Assembly (NCBI RefSeq): GCF_003173335.1
Contig: NZ_QGMZ01000014.1
Coordinates: forward strand, 1-64,000
From: Methanospirillum stamsii
GTDB lineage: Archaea > Halobacteriota > Methanomicrobia > Methanomicrobiales > Methanospirillaceae
Length of the DNA stretch: 64,000 bases
Direction: 5' to 3'
Shown one piece after another: positions 27,198 to 35,860 of the stretch; the stretch's first letter is position 1, and each line of letters opens with the position of its first letter. Both the position numbers and the translations under genes were made by a program. The notes under the pieces were generated by a model. It was not told the origin of the DNA. It ran no database searches and was given only the letters and a program-made list of their open reading frames with translations.

Positions 27198-27764
27198 CTA
27201 GGACTCTGTCACCTGAGAATTCTTCTTTTTGGCATAATCAGGATATTTCATGGTAAAAACAATTCCTATAATAATGGAAATCCACATGTATGCATCACCT
27301 ATTATACCGAATGCATCCGGATAGTAGAATTCATAGATGCTTTTGAGGAGTCCAAGCAGGAAGAGGATACCCCAGAAGAAGGTAAGAATTTTGTTAATAT
27401 GAACGAAAACAGGGTTTTCCCAACGTTCTTTCGGTACATCCCGTTTTGCATACTGGATGGTAAATGGAATGCCAATTGCAAGGCTTCCAAATGCAATTCC
27501 TGTCAGAACGGCATTTGATGCAATTCCGATGAACGGAATGATATCATACCAGTGAAAAACAGTCAGGGCGATTACCATGAGGATAAAGAAGGAGACTGTT
27601 ATCCAGGGCACAATGAGTTTATCACGCATGTCCCGGTATCCAACGATAACCGCAACAACCAGAGAGAACATAAGAGCAATTTCAAGTTCAACAAGCGAAT
27701 GTCCTGCAAATAATCCAAATAGGATCCAAGGCAGGAATGAAATCAAAAATATGATTGGATTCAT
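27198..27764 (-). CDS. Six-helix membrane protein of unknown function
   Basis: A 188-residue, very hydrophobic protein with about six helices, starting MNPIIFLISFLPWILFGLFA. A cytoplasmic loop, IQYAKRDVPKERWENPVFVH, separates helices 4 and 5. The C-terminal tail is charged (KYPDYAKKKNSQVTES). The outline resembles small septation-type or isoprenoid-related membrane proteins, but I do not recognise a family. It lies 120 bases downstream of another small membrane protein on the same strand, so they may be cotranscribed. Confidence 0.6.
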   Translation of the reverse strand: MNPIIFLISFLPWILFGLFAGHSLVELEIALMFSLVVAVIVGYRDMRDKLIVPWITVSFFILMVIALTVFHWYDIIPFIGIASNAVLTGIAFGSLAIGIPFTIQYAKRDVPKERWENPVFVHINKILTFFWGILFLLGLLKSIYEFYYPDAFGIIGDAYMWISIIIGIVFTMKYPDYAKKKNSQVTES

Positions 27765-27884
27765 TTTTAAATAGATTTGTCGTTATTGAATTAGTACTTT
27801 GTTACCTCGAGAGATTTTTCTCTTTCATTATGCATCATTTATATTGATAATCCAGGAACAGATACGGGTATTTGCCCTTAATAG

Positions 27885-28163
27885 TTACTCTTCGAATTTT
27901 TCTGGTTCTGTAGGTTTTTTAAAGAGTGAACTCATTCCTTCAGATATACTCTTATTTTTTCTTTTCTGATTGTAGACGACAATTGCGGTATGAACATATA
28001 TTATTGCGAAAATGAGTATCAGATCGACAACGCCAATCAATGCTGCAGGCAGGTCTAACCCGACACTTGAATGGACATATGAGTTTATCAGCGGTACCAT
28101 TGCTATTCCAACCAAAAAACAGAGAAATCCTGTAATGAGAACCATAATGTCATTAAAATTCAT
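27885..28163 (-). CDS. Small two- to three-helix membrane protein
   Basis: A 92-residue protein from ATG 28163 (MNFNDIMVLITGFLCFLVGI). The frame stays open 11 codons further upstream, but those residues look non-native. Two or three hydrophobic helices end with a basic stretch (YNQKRKNKSISEGMSSLFKK) and an acidic tail. No family recognised. It is upstream of the six-helix protein on the same strand. Confidence 0.55.
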   Translation of the reverse strand: MNFNDIMVLITGFLCFLVGIAMVPLINSYVHSSVGLDLPAALIGVVDLILIFAIIYVHTAIVVYNQKRKNKSISEGMSSLFKKPTEPEKFEE

Positions 28164-28262
28164 TATTTCATAACTCCGGATTTGTAAAAATATCATCGGT
28201 ATATGGATAGATAAAATGCTCGGGACCGGAATATTTATTTTTTTTATGAAATTTCTCCGGAC

Positions 28263-28535
28263 ATGCCTTCAGTTCCGAAGGCAGAGGAAATGATACGGTC
28301 AGAAGGGTATTCTCTTATTGGGTCGTTCAGACTTCCTGATACCGGATGGTGGAATCATTATTATACTCCGTTAACCGGCCGGCTGGGAATGTTAAAGGAA
28401 AAATATTCAAACAACCAGGATGCTAGATGTATTATCCAGGGACTTGAAATGGAGATGGATATTCATCGGAAATATGCAAATGAGTATGGATATACCTATT
28501 TCATAATGAAAAAAAGGTCATCCGGATATTTCTAA
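28263..28535 (+). pseudogene. C-terminal piece of a SAM-dependent methyltransferase
   Basis: The 90 residues start at an ATG and include AEEMIRSEGYSLIGSFRLPD, WWNHYYTPLTGRLGMLKEKY and EMEMDIHRKYANEYGYTYFI. This matches the last third of class I methyltransferases, in which a WWxxYYxPL motif follows the Rossmann fold. The SAM-binding half is absent and the upstream bases are a promoter-like gap. It is probably a truncated gene, although a short stand-alone protein cannot be excluded. Confidence 0.5.
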
Positions 28536-28784
28536 TAGGGGAGGGAAATAGAGTCGATTTTGGATTACATATTCTGAAAAACCCGTGTATTATGCGGCAT
28601 CATATCCCGATATCTCCGGAGAATGATATGAGCAAGGCATTATCATGCAGCCTGGTTTTTTTGGTTACCCACTAGACCTGTCTCATCTTATTGCCTGTTT
28701 TTCAATAATAATTCTGATATTGTTACTATGCCCTAAATGCCAGAAAATGCGTAATATCTTAAAACCATACCTCAAAAAAAAGGT

Positions 28785-29606
28785 TCACTCGGAGACCGGT
28801 ATGATTCTGTCTTTTAATTGTTTTTCACAATCCAGTTTCATCATCTCAATTACATTGTTCACGACACCACGGGTATATGTCCGGAATAAATCATCGTTCC
28901 TGAAGAATTCTCTATCTTCATTACTTGAAAATTCTGCACCATGCGTTCTGTATGCGATACCAAATGGAGCAAGGATAAATCCCATCTGTTGAAAATTCAG
29001 AAATATATCCATGCTGGTCTTAATCCCCCCGTCCTCATGACCACAGACCAGAATTCCGAGTATCTTCCCTTCTGTTAATCCGGGTTTTTTGAGGTGATAG
29101 AGGTTCTGCATACAGGTGGTCCGGTCTAAAAAGATCTTTAGGCGTGCTGACATGCTGTTCCAATTGATAGGGGATGCAATAATTACTGCTTTTGAATTTG
29201 CAAGCATCTGGTGAAATAAGTGCATATCGTCCTCACCATTCCGGCAGGGATAATTGCATGATTGTGCTTTGACTGCATAACAGCACCAACAATGGTCAAT
29301 AGAGTATTCATTCAGGTTAAATCTCTGATAAGACACATCATTTTCTTTGAGCATTTCCTCAGCAATATCAGTCATGACTCCGGTGTTTCCTGCCCGGTGG
29401 GAACTCCCATTGATGAGGAGAACATCAAAAGGTTCATTGTGGTAAGTGAACTTTTCATTCCTTTCAGGGATGAATTCCCCGGATGGGCTATGGCAATGAG
29501 GGCAACCTTTTGGAGGCTTTTTTCCTTTAAAAAGAAAGCCGCATACTGTACATTTCCAGGTTATTTCAATCGTTTCAAATTCATGGTTTTCTGTTGGAAC
29601 AGTCAT
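28785..29606 (-). CDS. Rubredoxin-like / flavodoxin-fold fusion reductase
   Basis: A 273-residue redox protein. The N-terminus has a rubredoxin-like iron site made of two cysteine pairs (WKCTVCGFLFKG and KGCPHCHSP). From about residue 60 an NADPH-dependent FMN reductase/flavodoxin fold follows: VLLINGSSHRAGNTGVMTDI binds FMN phosphate, and KAVIIASPINWNSMSARLKI is the second flavin loop. HCWCCYAVKAQSCNYPC adds a cysteine cluster that may bind a further iron-sulfur cluster. It likely passes electrons to oxygen- or nitro-type acceptors in oxidative defence. The acceptor is unknown. Confidence 0.8.
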   Translation of the reverse strand: MTVPTENHEFETIEITWKCTVCGFLFKGKKPPKGCPHCHSPSGEFIPERNEKFTYHNEPFDVLLINGSSHRAGNTGVMTDIAEEMLKENDVSYQRFNLNEYSIDHCWCCYAVKAQSCNYPCRNGEDDMHLFHQMLANSKAVIIASPINWNSMSARLKIFLDRTTCMQNLYHLKKPGLTEGKILGILVCGHEDGGIKTSMDIFLNFQQMGFILAPFGIAYRTHGAEFSSNEDREFFRNDDLFRTYTRGVVNNVIEMMKLDCEKQLKDRIIPVSE

Positions 29607-29773
29607 GGGTATTCCTCGGATAATAAATACAAGAATAAAATCTTGGGCTTCATTTTACATTAACTTGTTTAATTTTAGTTATCTTCTTGCTGTGATCTTA
29701 ATATGTGAAAAACATTATAAATTTAATAATATATTAAATTAATAAATAACCAATACAATCCTAATTTTCCCTC

Positions 29774-30601
29774 AAAACAGATGATATTCATCTCTTTTGC
29801 TGTCAAAACCCAGATTGTCCTGACTATGGAAAACGAGGATTAGGAAATCTTACCGTGAGTGGAACATCTGGTGGTCATGGAAACCGAATGTAGCGATGCA
29901 GGTCTTGTGGATATCGGTTTTCTGAAACCAGAGGCACTGTATTATTCAACTCAAAAATCGAGCACGAAAAAGCGGTTTCGGTCATGGAAAATCTCTCAGA
30001 GGGATGCGGAATACGGAAAACCAGTAGATTGACAGAAGTGAGTTTAGGGAAAGTGGCCAGACTCTCACAAAAGTCAGGGAAACATGCTCAATTAATCCAT
30101 GATGAATTGTTTGGTTTTTCCCCCTCAGACAAATGAAGTTCAATTCGATGAAAAATGGAGCTTCGTCGGTAAGAAAGAGAAGAATTGTGATCCATGCAAC
30201 CCAAATGATGACAATTATGGTGATAATTGGGATCATATTGCTTATGATCCCAAGCACCGGTTAATCCTTTCAGTCATTCCAGGAAAACGGACTGCAAAGA
30301 ATACTCACAAACTCGTAAAAGACTTCATTTATAGAACGGCAGAATGTTACTGATAGAAATCGAAATTCACGAAAAATTTGGGAAAACACTTTTATTCTCT
30401 AAAGAACGAAGAGAAAACGAAGCAATGACGTTCTTTTGTCTATATAGTTACAATTTTTGTTGGCCTATTCGGACACTTCAAATACAAGATAAACGAGGGG
30501 AGCGATCAAAGAAAAGAACACCTGCAATGGCGGTAGGTTTAACAGATCATGTGTGGACTATCGAAGAGTGGATCCGTTTTCCATCTGTGCAGTTATGTTA
30601 G
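29774..30601 (+). pseudogene. Decayed IS1-type transposase with internal deletion
   Basis: Pieces of one transposase are spread over three frames. The zinc-finger part reads CCQNPDCPDYGKRGLGNLTV, then an in-frame TAG, then RCRSCGYRFSETRGTVLFNS. After a frameshift in a C run near 30120 comes the catalytic start QTNEVQFDEKWSFVGKKEKN with DNWDHIAYDPKHRLILSVIP. Next, HKLVKDF is joined directly to TSFIERQNVTDRNRNSRKIW, which normally lies about 80 residues further on. Another frameshift leads to AMTFFCLYSYNFCWPIRTLQ and the end TPAMAVGLTDHVWTIEEW. At least four lesions show it is dead. No clear terminal repeats were found. Confidence 0.85.
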
Positions 30602-30734
30602 ATCACGACCAAAAGTTATATTTTTTAAAAAAAATTCTAACAATGCAGACTAAAAAAAAATTTGGACTAAAGATGAATGCTATTTACGATATATTCAAAT
30701 CCCTTTTCCGGAACTATAAATTTTAACAAAACTA

Positions 30735-31322
30735 TTACCCGACCAGTTCACATTGAGATACACAATTGTAGTAATCATTAGCCACCTTACAATTATGAAT
30801 ACAAAGATCATATGGTTTTCCCGAACTTACTGCATTATCCGGGACACTTTTTATCATCTCAAGATATAACCCGGTTTCATTGAACGTTTTCTCATCCAAC
30901 TGATGGAGGTTGAAGGTATCCTGTGCAAAAGAACTCAGGAGTTCTCCGTCATAATAATCAAGTGGTTTTACCTGAAGTGTGAGAATTTCATTGTTATTTG
31001 AAATAGACTGGTTTTCTATTTTTACTATGGAGGCTGATTTCGTTTCCGGACCATTGAAAATTGCTACAGCATTTATCGGAAGATATGTATAAACCATAAA
31101 ACCAACCGGAACCTGGGTGGTATTATCCTCCTTTGTGATATTTACCAGAGGGTCCGGGTTATTGATCGTGATTATCATCATATCTTCAGTATCATTCACT
31201 ATTGTGCTCTCTCCTCCCTTCAGGTATGCAAGGTATTCTGGAGAATCAGCGGCAAAGCAGATTCCTGTCAGAGAAAATAACAATATAAGAATAATGAGTC
31301 CGGTGAGATGTTTTCGATTCAT
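30735..31322 (-). CDS. Secreted protein of unknown function with C-terminal cysteines
   Basis: A 195-residue protein with a signal peptide (LTGLIILILLFSLTGICFAA). The mature part is beta-rich and Asn/Thr-rich. The C-terminus carries four cysteines in DLCIHNCKVANDYYNCVSQC, which may form disulfides or bind metal. No family recognised. It stands alone on the minus strand next to the dead transposase. Confidence 0.6.
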   Translation of the reverse strand: MNRKHLTGLIILILLFSLTGICFAADSPEYLAYLKGGESTIVNDTEDMMIITINNPDPLVNITKEDNTTQVPVGFMVYTYLPINAVAIFNGPETKSASIVKIENQSISNNNEILTLQVKPLDYYDGELLSSFAQDTFNLHQLDEKTFNETGLYLEMIKSVPDNAVSSGKPYDLCIHNCKVANDYYNCVSQCELVG

Positions 31323-31611
31323 ATTATCTTCATATATCTGGTTATTTTTATTTTAGAGTTTTGATTCGGTAAGCAGATATTTGAAAGTAATAAGAATTCT
31401 AGTTGTGAGAAAAAGATATTCTGCAATAACTGGGATAAATATTGAAATTAATCCCACAATTCCATTTAAATCGGATTATAATTTTCAGGGATCTCCTCCC
31501 CAAAAAACCTTATCGGCCTTCCCACCAATCTTATACCCTCACTTTGAAACCTGGAGTATCTCATTGCCCGGTCATCATCTCTAAAAATTCAAATATTATA
31601 GAAGTCACGAC

Positions 31612-32280
31612 ATGCATACTAAAATCATCATTCCCGGAGAGATTACCTTTGTTTTTGGAATTCTCCTCATTTCGTTTGCCATCCCCCTCATGGTTAACGC
31701 AGAATTCGGGATATCAACCATCTCATCGCTTCCCTTCGTACTGAGCCGGATCTGGAATCAGATCTCTTTCGGTATCTGGAATCCCCTTTTCCAGGTCGGC
31801 CTTTTGATCCTTCTTCTGGCCATCACGAAACGATTCAAATCAGGCTATCTCATTTCTATTGTCCTCTCTGTCTTCTTCGGAATGAGTATCGATCTCTTTA
31901 CACAAACCCTCTCCGGCCTTCCGTCTGAATTCTGGGAGAGAATCCTCTACTTTGTCTTCAGCTTCGGGATTATGTGTGTCGGCATTTCCCTCATGGTCGG
32001 CTCTAAAATACCGTTGATGGTCATCGATACTTTCCTAAACGACCTGACTCTCTTCTACCATGTCACCTACCGGCGGATCAAGACCATTTTTGACATCATC
32101 TGTGTCACCCTCTCCGTGGCTCTCTCCTTTCTCTGCCTTGGTCACCTCGAAGGGGTTGGGATAGGGACGATTATCATGGCATGCATCACCGGATTCGGTG
32201 TTCAGGCAGTAAATACGGTATTAAGCCGGGTAATCATCATCAGACCGTGGAGCAGACGACTGGAGGAGATGGTACAATGA
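31612..32280 (+). CDS. YitT/YczE-like membrane protein
   Basis: A 222-residue protein of about five helices. It begins with a membrane segment containing IPLMVNAEFGISTISSLPFV, then has a paired-helix layout and VGSKIPLMVIDTFLNDLTLF in the middle. This matches the YczE/YyaS/YitT group, whose substrate is unknown. The tandem UspA gene begins in its last 4 bases (ATGA), so the two proteins are made together. GC content is higher than in neighbouring genes, which may mark a different origin. Confidence 0.75.
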   Translation: MHTKIIIPGEITFVFGILLISFAIPLMVNAEFGISTISSLPFVLSRIWNQISFGIWNPLFQVGLLILLLAITKRFKSGYLISIVLSVFFGMSIDLFTQTLSGLPSEFWERILYFVFSFGIMCVGISLMVGSKIPLMVIDTFLNDLTLFYHVTYRRIKTIFDIICVTLSVALSFLCLGHLEGVGIGTIIMACITGFGVQAVNTVLSRVIIIRPWSRRLEEMVQ

Positions 32281-33170
32281 ACCTTTACCGGAATATCCTG
32301 ATCCCGACCGACGGAAGCAGCACCATCACGGCAGCCATCTCTTTTGCCCTTACCCTTTCTAAAATCACCGGGGCTAACGTTACTGCTCTTGGTGTCAACG
32401 ACGAGAGCAACTATGCGATTCCGGGCGATACAACAACTCTTGATCCGGATACGCCCCAGTATCAGGCCTGCGAAAAAGCTGTTGCCGGGGTAGTCAGCAT
32501 GGGAGAGGAGGTTGGTATCGGCATTACATCCCGGATCATCGCCGGCATACCAGCACAGGTTATCATCGATGCTTCCGGTGAATATGATCTCATTGTTATG
32601 GGAACCGCCGGCAGATCCGGTATCAATCTCCTCCTCCTCGGAAGTGTGGCCCAGAAAGTCATAAGGTTTTCAACATGTCCGGTCCTTGTTATCAGGGGTG
32701 ACTCTCCGGCACATGAGACATACAGCCGGATACTAATCCCCACGGAAGGAACCGGGATCACGGAGAATGCCATCAGCCACGGGCTTGAGATGGCCCGGAT
32801 TTTCAAAACCGATGTTACTGCCCTGAGTGTGATCAGCGAAAAGAAGAGGAGAATATTGGGACCGGCAGAGAAATTTTTCTCCCGTGAAAATGCCGAGAAG
32901 GCTGTGACTGAAGTGGTTAGAAATGGGCAGAAACTTGGCATCTCCGTTACTCCGGTGGTCCTCTCCGGTCAGGTGGCCCAGGAGGTAATCACCGCTTCGA
33001 CTAATCATGATCTCCTCGTTATGGGTACAGAAGGCCGCACAGGCCTTGAATATGTCAGAATGGGAAGTGTCGCCGAGAAGACTGTCCGGCATGCTCGGTG
33101 TCCAATCCTTGTTGTCAGGGGAGTAGATACCGCTCTACCGGAGGCCAGAAAAAACAAAAAGTTCGAATAA
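32277..33170 (+). CDS. Tandem universal stress protein (two UspA domains)
   Basis: About 297 residues with two complete UspA domains. Domain 1 starts NILIPTDGSSTITAAISFAL and has the nucleotide motif VMGTAGRSGINLLLLGSVAQ. Domain 2 starts RILIPTEGTGITENAISHGL and has VMGTEGRTGLEYVRMGSVAE. The G-2x-G-9x-G(S) motifs are intact in both, so ATP binding is expected. ATG 32277 is chosen: it overlaps the stop of the membrane protein by 4 bases and leaves a proper domain start. Earlier in-frame starts fall inside the upstream gene. Confidence 0.88.
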   Translation: MNLYRNILIPTDGSSTITAAISFALTLSKITGANVTALGVNDESNYAIPGDTTTLDPDTPQYQACEKAVAGVVSMGEEVGIGITSRIIAGIPAQVIIDASGEYDLIVMGTAGRSGINLLLLGSVAQKVIRFSTCPVLVIRGDSPAHETYSRILIPTEGTGITENAISHGLEMARIFKTDVTALSVISEKKRRILGPAEKFFSRENAEKAVTEVVRNGQKLGISVTPVVLSGQVAQEVITASTNHDLLVMGTEGRTGLEYVRMGSVAEKTVRHARCPILVVRGVDTALPEARKNKKFE

Positions 33171-33184
33171 TGCAAATAAGAATA

Positions 33185-33475
33185 TTATTCAAATGTTAGA
33201 GAATGGATATTTTCTTTACCGAACCATTGATTAAGAGTATCCAAAGCGAGATGGGTTAATTCTTGAGTAAAAAGGATAGCCAAACGCTCAATTGGTCGAG
33301 AACATGAAACATAGAATAAGTTACGATTACGTTCGTAGGTTTCTTGTATGTTTGATGGAACCTTATTTGAAGGATTTGACCATTCCAAAAATTGATTAAA
33401 ATTATAATGATACCATCCTCTTCCAATTACTATGAATGATTTCTGAAATAGATAGGTAATTTCATAATTATCAGG
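33185..33475 (-). pseudogene. C-terminal fragment of a superfamily 1 helicase
   Basis: The frame is open from 33475 down to 33185 and reads YLFQKSFIVIGRGWYHYNFN, QFLEWSNPSNKVPSNIQETY, ERNRNLFYVSCSRPIERLAI and a helical tail. RNLFYVSCSRPIERLAIL corresponds to motif VI of UvrD/RecD-like helicases. The rest of the enzyme (motifs I-V) is missing, and an in-frame stop lies at 33476-33478. It is a gene end left by a deletion. Confidence 0.65.
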
Positions 33476-33583
33476 CTATTGCTGTTCCGTCCTGTGATTC
33501 TTACTGGTAAAATAAAAAGGTTTAACTTAGGACCTGAGAGGAAGATGTTATAGAGATCTAAGACAAATTGCTTTTCGAGGTAC

Positions 33584-33964
33584 ATGAGTATGCAGGAACT
33601 CTATCAGTGTGGCGTATGTGGTAAGATTGTACAGATTATTATTGCTGGAAAAGGGACTTTGGTCTGCTGTAACCAGGAGATGACGCTGGTTCAGGAGAAA
33701 CGCGGAGAAGAGGAAGGAAAAGAGAAACATGTTCCGGTCCTTGATAAAACTGCTACCGGAGTAAAAGTAAAAGTTGGGTCAGTTCCACATCCCATGGCCG
33801 AAGACCATTATATTGTCCAGATTGAGGTCATCGGTGACAATTTCCAACAGGTTTCTCAGTTAAAGCCTGAAGATGCCCCGGAAAAAGAGTTTTGTGTTCC
33901 GTTTGAGCAGGTAAAAAAGGTCCGTATTTTCTGTAACAAACATGGGTTCTGGACCAATCTTTAA
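33584..33964 (+). CDS. dfx: Desulfoferrodoxin (superoxide reductase)
   Basis: A 126-residue two-iron superoxide reductase that reduces superoxide to hydrogen peroxide without releasing oxygen, protecting an anaerobe. Centre I is the rubredoxin-like site Cys9, Cys12, Cys28 and Cys29. Centre II is the catalytic iron site with His49, His69, His75, Cys117 and His120 (HVPV, PHPMAEDHY, CNKHGFW). A GAGG sequence lies just before the ATG; a second ATG two codons later is possible. It probably forms its own transcript. Confidence 0.95.
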   Translation: MSMQELYQCGVCGKIVQIIIAGKGTLVCCNQEMTLVQEKRGEEEGKEKHVPVLDKTATGVKVKVGSVPHPMAEDHYIVQIEVIGDNFQQVSQLKPEDAPEKEFCVPFEQVKKVRIFCNKHGFWTNL

Positions 33965-34018
33965 TTTTTTTGGTTTTTGGTATACCCTTAAGGAGAAAGA
34001 GGGAGTCTGATAATTTTT

Positions 34019-35740
34019 TTACGCATCAATAATTCGATATTCCTCTTTTGGAACAGTTATCTCAAAACATATGCCTGTATCTGGTTCTCCTGTCTCCTCC
34101 AGTGATATTTTTGTTATTGAGAGGATCTCTCGTGCAAGGAAAAGGCTGGTTGCGTCTTTTCCCGTGTTTTCCCAGGCAAATATTTTTTCTTTGTCAATGT
34201 CCGGAATTCCTGGTCCGTTGGATTCAACCAGGATTGTGATACTCTCCGGATTCTGACGATAACGAAGGCCAACATGGGTTGTCGGTCCCTGCCGGATAAT
34301 AGTTTCCATGAGGGCTAAAAATACATCTTCCAGTAAGGGATCTGCAAATATCTCAATCTCCGGGATTTCCTCTGTCCGGGATATCTTCGAAAAGTCAAGA
34401 TGAGAGATTGCATTAATAAGAGTTAACTGAACATTCTGCCACTTTGGAGGTTTTATTCCGAGGTTTTGATATTTTTCCAAAAAGACAAGGATATGTTCAA
34501 CGGATTGCAGGATTTTTTCCTCTTTGGTAAAGCAATCCATTGCCTCATCGATAGACTCTGCATCTTTTGATAACTGGATGTATCCTGATAATATGAAAAA
34601 TGCGTTTTTAATATCCCTTATGGTGAGTTTACTCAGCAGGTTCAATTTTTTCCTGGCCTGCATCAGGGCTTCTTCACTTTTTGAGAGTTCCGTAAAATTA
34701 TGCCGGAGTTCTTCATCCATCGCTTCAAGTTCTTCATAAGTAGCCATTAACTCGCTGTTTTTTCTGACCAGTTCAGTTTCTGCATGTCTCCGGTTTAGAA
34801 CCTCTGAGTGTAATTCCTCATTCTGCTTTGCGAGTTCAGCAGTCTTACGCCTGACCTCTCGTCTGAGGATATAACTCATGCCAACAAAGAGGGCGGCTAG
34901 AAGAGCAGTAGTTCCAAGACCCAACCAGATCCAGGTCGGAATAGTCTCGCTGGTTTCAATCCCGTACCATTTCTGCATTGATCGGTAGTATACTGACGAA
35001 GGATCATTCTTGGCCTTATGAATGTAATTATTAATATCCTGCAGAATATCGAAGTTCTTTCCCTTTTTAAGGGCAAAACCAAGTCCTGTAGGATTGAACA
35101 TCAGTGGAGTTCCTGCCAGTCCATATGGCTGGGCAAGCCCCTGTCCTGCTGTGTTATACACTACCAGTGCATCTGCTTCTCCTGATATAACTGCCTCAAA
35201 GGCATCTTCCGGAGAATTTTTTACCAGATATGTAGCATTGACCCCGAACTTTTGTGCAATATCACGAAATCCGGTTCCACAGGATGATCCGTTAATTATT
35301 GCGATTCGTTTCCCTTCAATATCCAGTATGGTATTGATCCCGGAAAATGGGCGTGCATACACCTGAGACCAGACTGAAAATGCCGATTCATTACTAAACG
35401 CAAAGTTCTCCTCACGTTCCGGCGTGGCGGCAACTCCCATGATAAGATCGATTTCACCAGAACTCAAATGTTCCCAGTTATTTGTAAGTGATCCTTCGAC
35501 CCAGACAATATCCCATCCTTTTTGCCGTGCCAAATCAGTGATGAGATCAACAAAAAATCCAGCGGGATTACCAAGGTCATCGGTAAAGAGTGATGGTTTT
35601 AGCTCGGTAAGGGCCACCTTAACTTCCCGATCTGCAGTCACCATGGGACAGCATAAAGCGATGAGAATAATTAGAATTTCAAGTAAAATTACCCAATTGG
35701 TTAGGCGTTTTGTATAATTGTGTGGATGCAGTAATTTCAT
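34019..35740 (-). CDS. Solute-binding-type membrane sensor with degenerate kinase core
   Basis: A 573-residue membrane sensor. After a signal segment comes a periplasmic amino-acid-binding-type domain (VKVALTELKPSLFTDDLGNP, LIMGVAATPEREENFAFSNE) to about residue 260. A membrane helix (WIWLGLGTTALLAALFVGMS) and a long coiled coil follow. The last 190 residues resemble a histidine kinase but have lost key residues. The usual methanogen box TRHDI reads TIRDI, with Arg in place of the phosphorylated His. The N box reads VFLALMETIIRQG, with both usual Asn gone. The G1 box is ESNGPGIP. It is probably a pseudokinase that signals through a partner. Confidence 0.8.
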   Translation of the reverse strand: MKLLHPHNYTKRLTNWVILLEILIILIALCCPMVTADREVKVALTELKPSLFTDDLGNPAGFFVDLITDLARQKGWDIVWVEGSLTNNWEHLSSGEIDLIMGVAATPEREENFAFSNESAFSVWSQVYARPFSGINTILDIEGKRIAIINGSSCGTGFRDIAQKFGVNATYLVKNSPEDAFEAVISGEADALVVYNTAGQGLAQPYGLAGTPLMFNPTGLGFALKKGKNFDILQDINNYIHKAKNDPSSVYYRSMQKWYGIETSETIPTWIWLGLGTTALLAALFVGMSYILRREVRRKTAELAKQNEELHSEVLNRRHAETELVRKNSELMATYEELEAMDEELRHNFTELSKSEEALMQARKKLNLLSKLTIRDIKNAFFILSGYIQLSKDAESIDEAMDCFTKEEKILQSVEHILVFLEKYQNLGIKPPKWQNVQLTLINAISHLDFSKISRTEEIPEIEIFADPLLEDVFLALMETIIRQGPTTHVGLRYRQNPESITILVESNGPGIPDIDKEKIFAWENTGKDATSLFLAREILSITKISLEETGEPDTGICFEITVPKEEYRIIDA

Positions 35741-35860
35741 AGGTAAACCTGAATCATCATCCGAAACGTATGTAGAAACTGATAATATATATATGTGTGG
35801 AATACTAGCATGCCTGGCTAATTATTCTATTTGAGTTATTTGGTTTTGATGATAGTTTTC

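Noticed and set aside
28645-28992. 115-residue plus-strand frame with a hydrophobic start
   Set aside because: It overlaps the end of the rubredoxin-flavodoxin gene on the other strand and has no family match or ribosome site.
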